Below are positions 62,390 to 64,000 of a stretch of DNA of 64,000 nucleotides, one piece after another. The first letter of the stretch is position 1, and each line of letters begins with the position of its first letter. Origin of the DNA: Hymenobacter actinosclerus (GTDB lineage Bacteria > Bacteroidota > Bacteroidia > Cytophagales > Hymenobacteraceae); contig NZ_FOHS01000002.1 in NCBI RefSeq assembly GCF_900111515.1, forward strand, positions 248,001 to 312,000. Reading direction: 5' to 3'. Under the pieces are notes generated by a model, which saw only the letters and a program-made list of their open reading frames with translations, was not told the DNA's origin and made no database searches. Made by a program: the position numbers and the translations under genes.

Positions 62390-63744
62390 CCGGCGGGCTG
62401 GCCCGGGGAGGCCGGGGCGGCGCGGGCAGCCTCGGCCGGCGGCTTCAGGGTGCTGCGCAGCAGCGCGTAGCCCAGGCTGCTGGCCAGGGCCGAGGCCAGC
62501 AGCACCGCCAGCTTGGCCGTGTCGGTGGCGGGCGAGTGTAGGCCCAGGGCCAGCAGGGTGATGAAGATGGACATGGTGAAGCCGATGCCCGCCAGGATGC
62601 CCGCCCCCCACACATGCCGCCAGCTCACGCCCGGCGGCAGCGTGGCCCAGCCCAGGCGCACGCTCAGCCAGCTCAGGGCGCCAATGCCCAGCGGCTTGCC
62701 CACCAGCAGCCCCAGCACAATGCCCAGGCCCAGCGGCGAGAGTAGCCCGCGCACGGCGGCCGGCGCAATCACCAGGCTGCTGTTGGCGAAGGCAAACAGC
62801 GGAATCACCCCGAAAGCCACCACCGCGTGCAGCTTGCCTTCGAGGCGGCGGGCCGGCGAGCCGCTGCCGCTGCCCAGCACTTCCAGCGCGGCCCCAATGT
62901 CATGCGGGTCGGCCTCGGGCCGCCGGGTGGCCGCGCCCAGCCGGCCGAGGCGGTGGCGCAGGTGCCGTAGCATGGCCGGGCGCGGGTAAGCGGCCCGGAA
63001 CGGAATGGCCACCGCCAGCAGCACCCCGGCCAAGGTGGTGTGGATGCCCGATTCGAGCATGAAAAACGTGAGCAGCAGCCCCAGCGGCAGGTAGGCCCAC
63101 AGGCTCCGCAGCTGCAACCAGTTGAACAGCAGCAGCACGCCCCAGGTACCCAGGGCCAGGTACACGTAGCTCAGGTGCAGCGTGCTGGTGTAGAAACCGG
63201 CAATCACCACCACCGCCGCCAGGTCATCGACGATGGCCAGGGCCGTGAGAAACACCTTGAGCCCCAGCGGCACCCGCGGCCCCAGCAGCTGCAACACGGC
63301 CAGCGCAAAGGCAATGTCGGTGGCCATCGGGATGGCCCAGCCATTGGCCGTCGCCGTGCCGTAGTTGAGGGCGGTGAACAGCAGCGCCGGCACCACAATG
63401 CCCCCCGCGGCCCCGGCCAGCGGCAAAGCCGCCTGCCGCAGCGAAGTCAGCTCGCCGCCCAGCACCTCGCGCTTCATTTCCAGGCCCACGAGCAGGAAAA
63501 ACACGGTCATCAGTCCGTCGTTTATCCAGTGCAGCAGCGTGTGGTCGAGCACCAGGTTGTGTACCGTGATGCGCAGATGCTCGCTCCAGATGGCCGGGAA
63601 ATGGTGGGCCACGCCCCAGCTGCTATTGGCCAGCACCAGGGCCAGGGCCGTGCTGGCCAGCAGCAGAAAGCCGCTGGCCGCCTCGTGGCGGAAAAACCGG
63701 ATAAAAGGCCGCGTGAGGGGGCGCAGGAAGCGGGGTGCGGGCAT
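62386..63744 (-). CDS. nhaA: Na+/H+ antiporter NhaA
   Basis: Expels Na+ in exchange for protons. 452 residues, about 12 membrane helices. The signature ATDIAFALAVLQLLGPRVPL and the double-aspartate ion site TALAIVDDLAAVVVIAGFYT are present, as is FFLLVGLEMKREVLGGEL. An arginine-rich loop insert lies in the middle (about 245-310, YPRPAMLRHLRHRLGRLGAA), and there is a C-terminal Ala/Pro tail. Convergent with the cupin fusion, sharing a 4-base stop overlap. ATG at 63744. Confidence 0.93.
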   Translation of the reverse strand: MPAPRFLRPLTRPFIRFFRHEAASGFLLLASTALALVLANSSWGVAHHFPAIWSEHLRITVHNLVLDHTLLHWINDGLMTVFFLLVGLEMKREVLGGELTSLRQAALPLAGAAGGIVVPALLFTALNYGTATANGWAIPMATDIAFALAVLQLLGPRVPLGLKVFLTALAIVDDLAAVVVIAGFYTSTLHLSYVYLALGTWGVLLLFNWLQLRSLWAYLPLGLLLTFFMLESGIHTTLAGVLLAVAIPFRAAYPRPAMLRHLRHRLGRLGAATRRPEADPHDIGAALEVLGSGSGSPARRLEGKLHAVVAFGVIPLFAFANSSLVIAPAAVRGLLSPLGLGIVLGLLVGKPLGIGALSWLSVRLGWATLPPGVSWRHVWGAGILAGIGFTMSIFITLLALGLHSPATDTAKLAVLLASALASSLGYALLRSTLKPPAEAARAAPASPGQPAG

Positions 63745-63805
63745 AAAGGAAGGGGAGCTAAGCGGGAAAGCAGACAGGCCACCGACACCCTAACCGGGAA
63801 GCCCG

Positions 63806-64000
63806 CTACGGCCGGCGCCGGATAATAAGTTTCTGCACCTCCACCACCCCAAACACCACGCTGGCCACGGCCGCGGCAATGGCCAGCTCGGCTACGGTAA
63901 GCGGCTGGGTGCTAAACAGCTCGTTGCAGAAAGGTACGTAGATAATAGCCAGGTGCAGCCCCACGGTGAGTACCACGGCCCCCAGCATGGCTTTGTTGGA
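63806..64000 (-). CDS. C-terminal end of cation-transporting P-type ATPase (5' part off window)
   Basis: Reads SNKAMLGAVVLTVGLHLAII, YVPFCNELFSTQPLTVAELA and ends EVQKLIIRRRP then stop. This is the last TM pair of the Cation_ATPase_C region of P2-type pumps (NPxL, hydrophobic, IYVPF, LF). The catalytic domains lie to the right of the window. This gene may be the intact counterpart of the collapsed copy at 54639. Confidence 0.75.
   Translation of the reverse strand, partial: SNKAMLGAVVLTVGLHLAIIYVPFCNELFSTQPLTVAELAIAAAVASVVFGVVEVQKLIIRRRP

Overview
The window reads as chromosome of a high-GC Bacteroidota, most likely a Hymenobacter-like member of the Cytophagales. The evidence is the gene content: a TamL-type lipoprotein barrel, an ECF sigma factor with a one-TM partner and PorT-like barrel, a TonB-plug protein with carboxypeptidase-regulatory domains, DUF2911 and DUF4259 proteins, a fused two-part 2-oxoacid dehydrogenase E1, and many PAS sensor kinases. 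Several genes have a TAnnTTTG box, the Bacteroidota -7 element, close to their start. No rRNA, tRNA, CRISPR array, transposase or phage module was seen. This is an unaided reading: families are assigned from motifs, not searches.

Layout. 1-20 kb is mostly housekeeping: hemF (cut by the left edge), an MBL hydrolase, a GNAT enzyme, fused E1, tamL with a divergent TrmH-type methyltransferase, a barrel/anti-sigma-like/ECF sigma unit, a CoA-binding protein, a low-GC islet with a lipoprotein (about 13.2-14.5 kb), an FAD dehydrogenase, a thioesterase below an unexpected cobalamin riboswitch, a DUF2911 lipoprotein, an M23 peptidase and tryptophan 2,3-dioxygenase. 20-30 kb holds sdaAB, tolC plus an efflux adaptor with no pump, gpsA, small membrane and DUF proteins and a HisKA_3 kinase. 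30-40 kb holds cell-surface proteins, a CheB-CheR-PAS protein divergent from a stand-alone CheB, and a TPR kinase. 39.7-45.9 kb is a metal cassette: TlpA-like thioredoxin, cupredoxin and CopA on the minus strand, an HMA chaperone and a Zn/Cd ATPase on the plus strand.

46-64 kb is an accessory signalling and stress region: two paralogous PAS kinases, three tandem universal stress proteins, a collapsed cation ATPase pseudogene, an atypical pyruvate kinase, a glycogen phosphorylase remnant, a thioredoxin-fold protein without CxxC, a PAS kinase next to a response-regulator/Crp-Fnr fusion, a PRPP-synthetase-like/cupin fusion, NhaA, and the C-terminus of a second cation ATPase.

The most interesting system is the kinase plus REC-cNMP-HTH pair (58.6-61.4 kb). 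A perfect FNR/FixK-type palindrome lies upstream of the kinase, and the regulator's recognition helix has the matching FNR-type E-x-x-S-R pattern. This suggests a two-component system whose output is a Crp/Fnr factor feeding back on its own operon and possibly on the stress genes. A second theme is intergenic architecture. Inverted repeats and stop-rich repeated words lie at gene ends, especially between convergent genes, and often contain the stop codons themselves.
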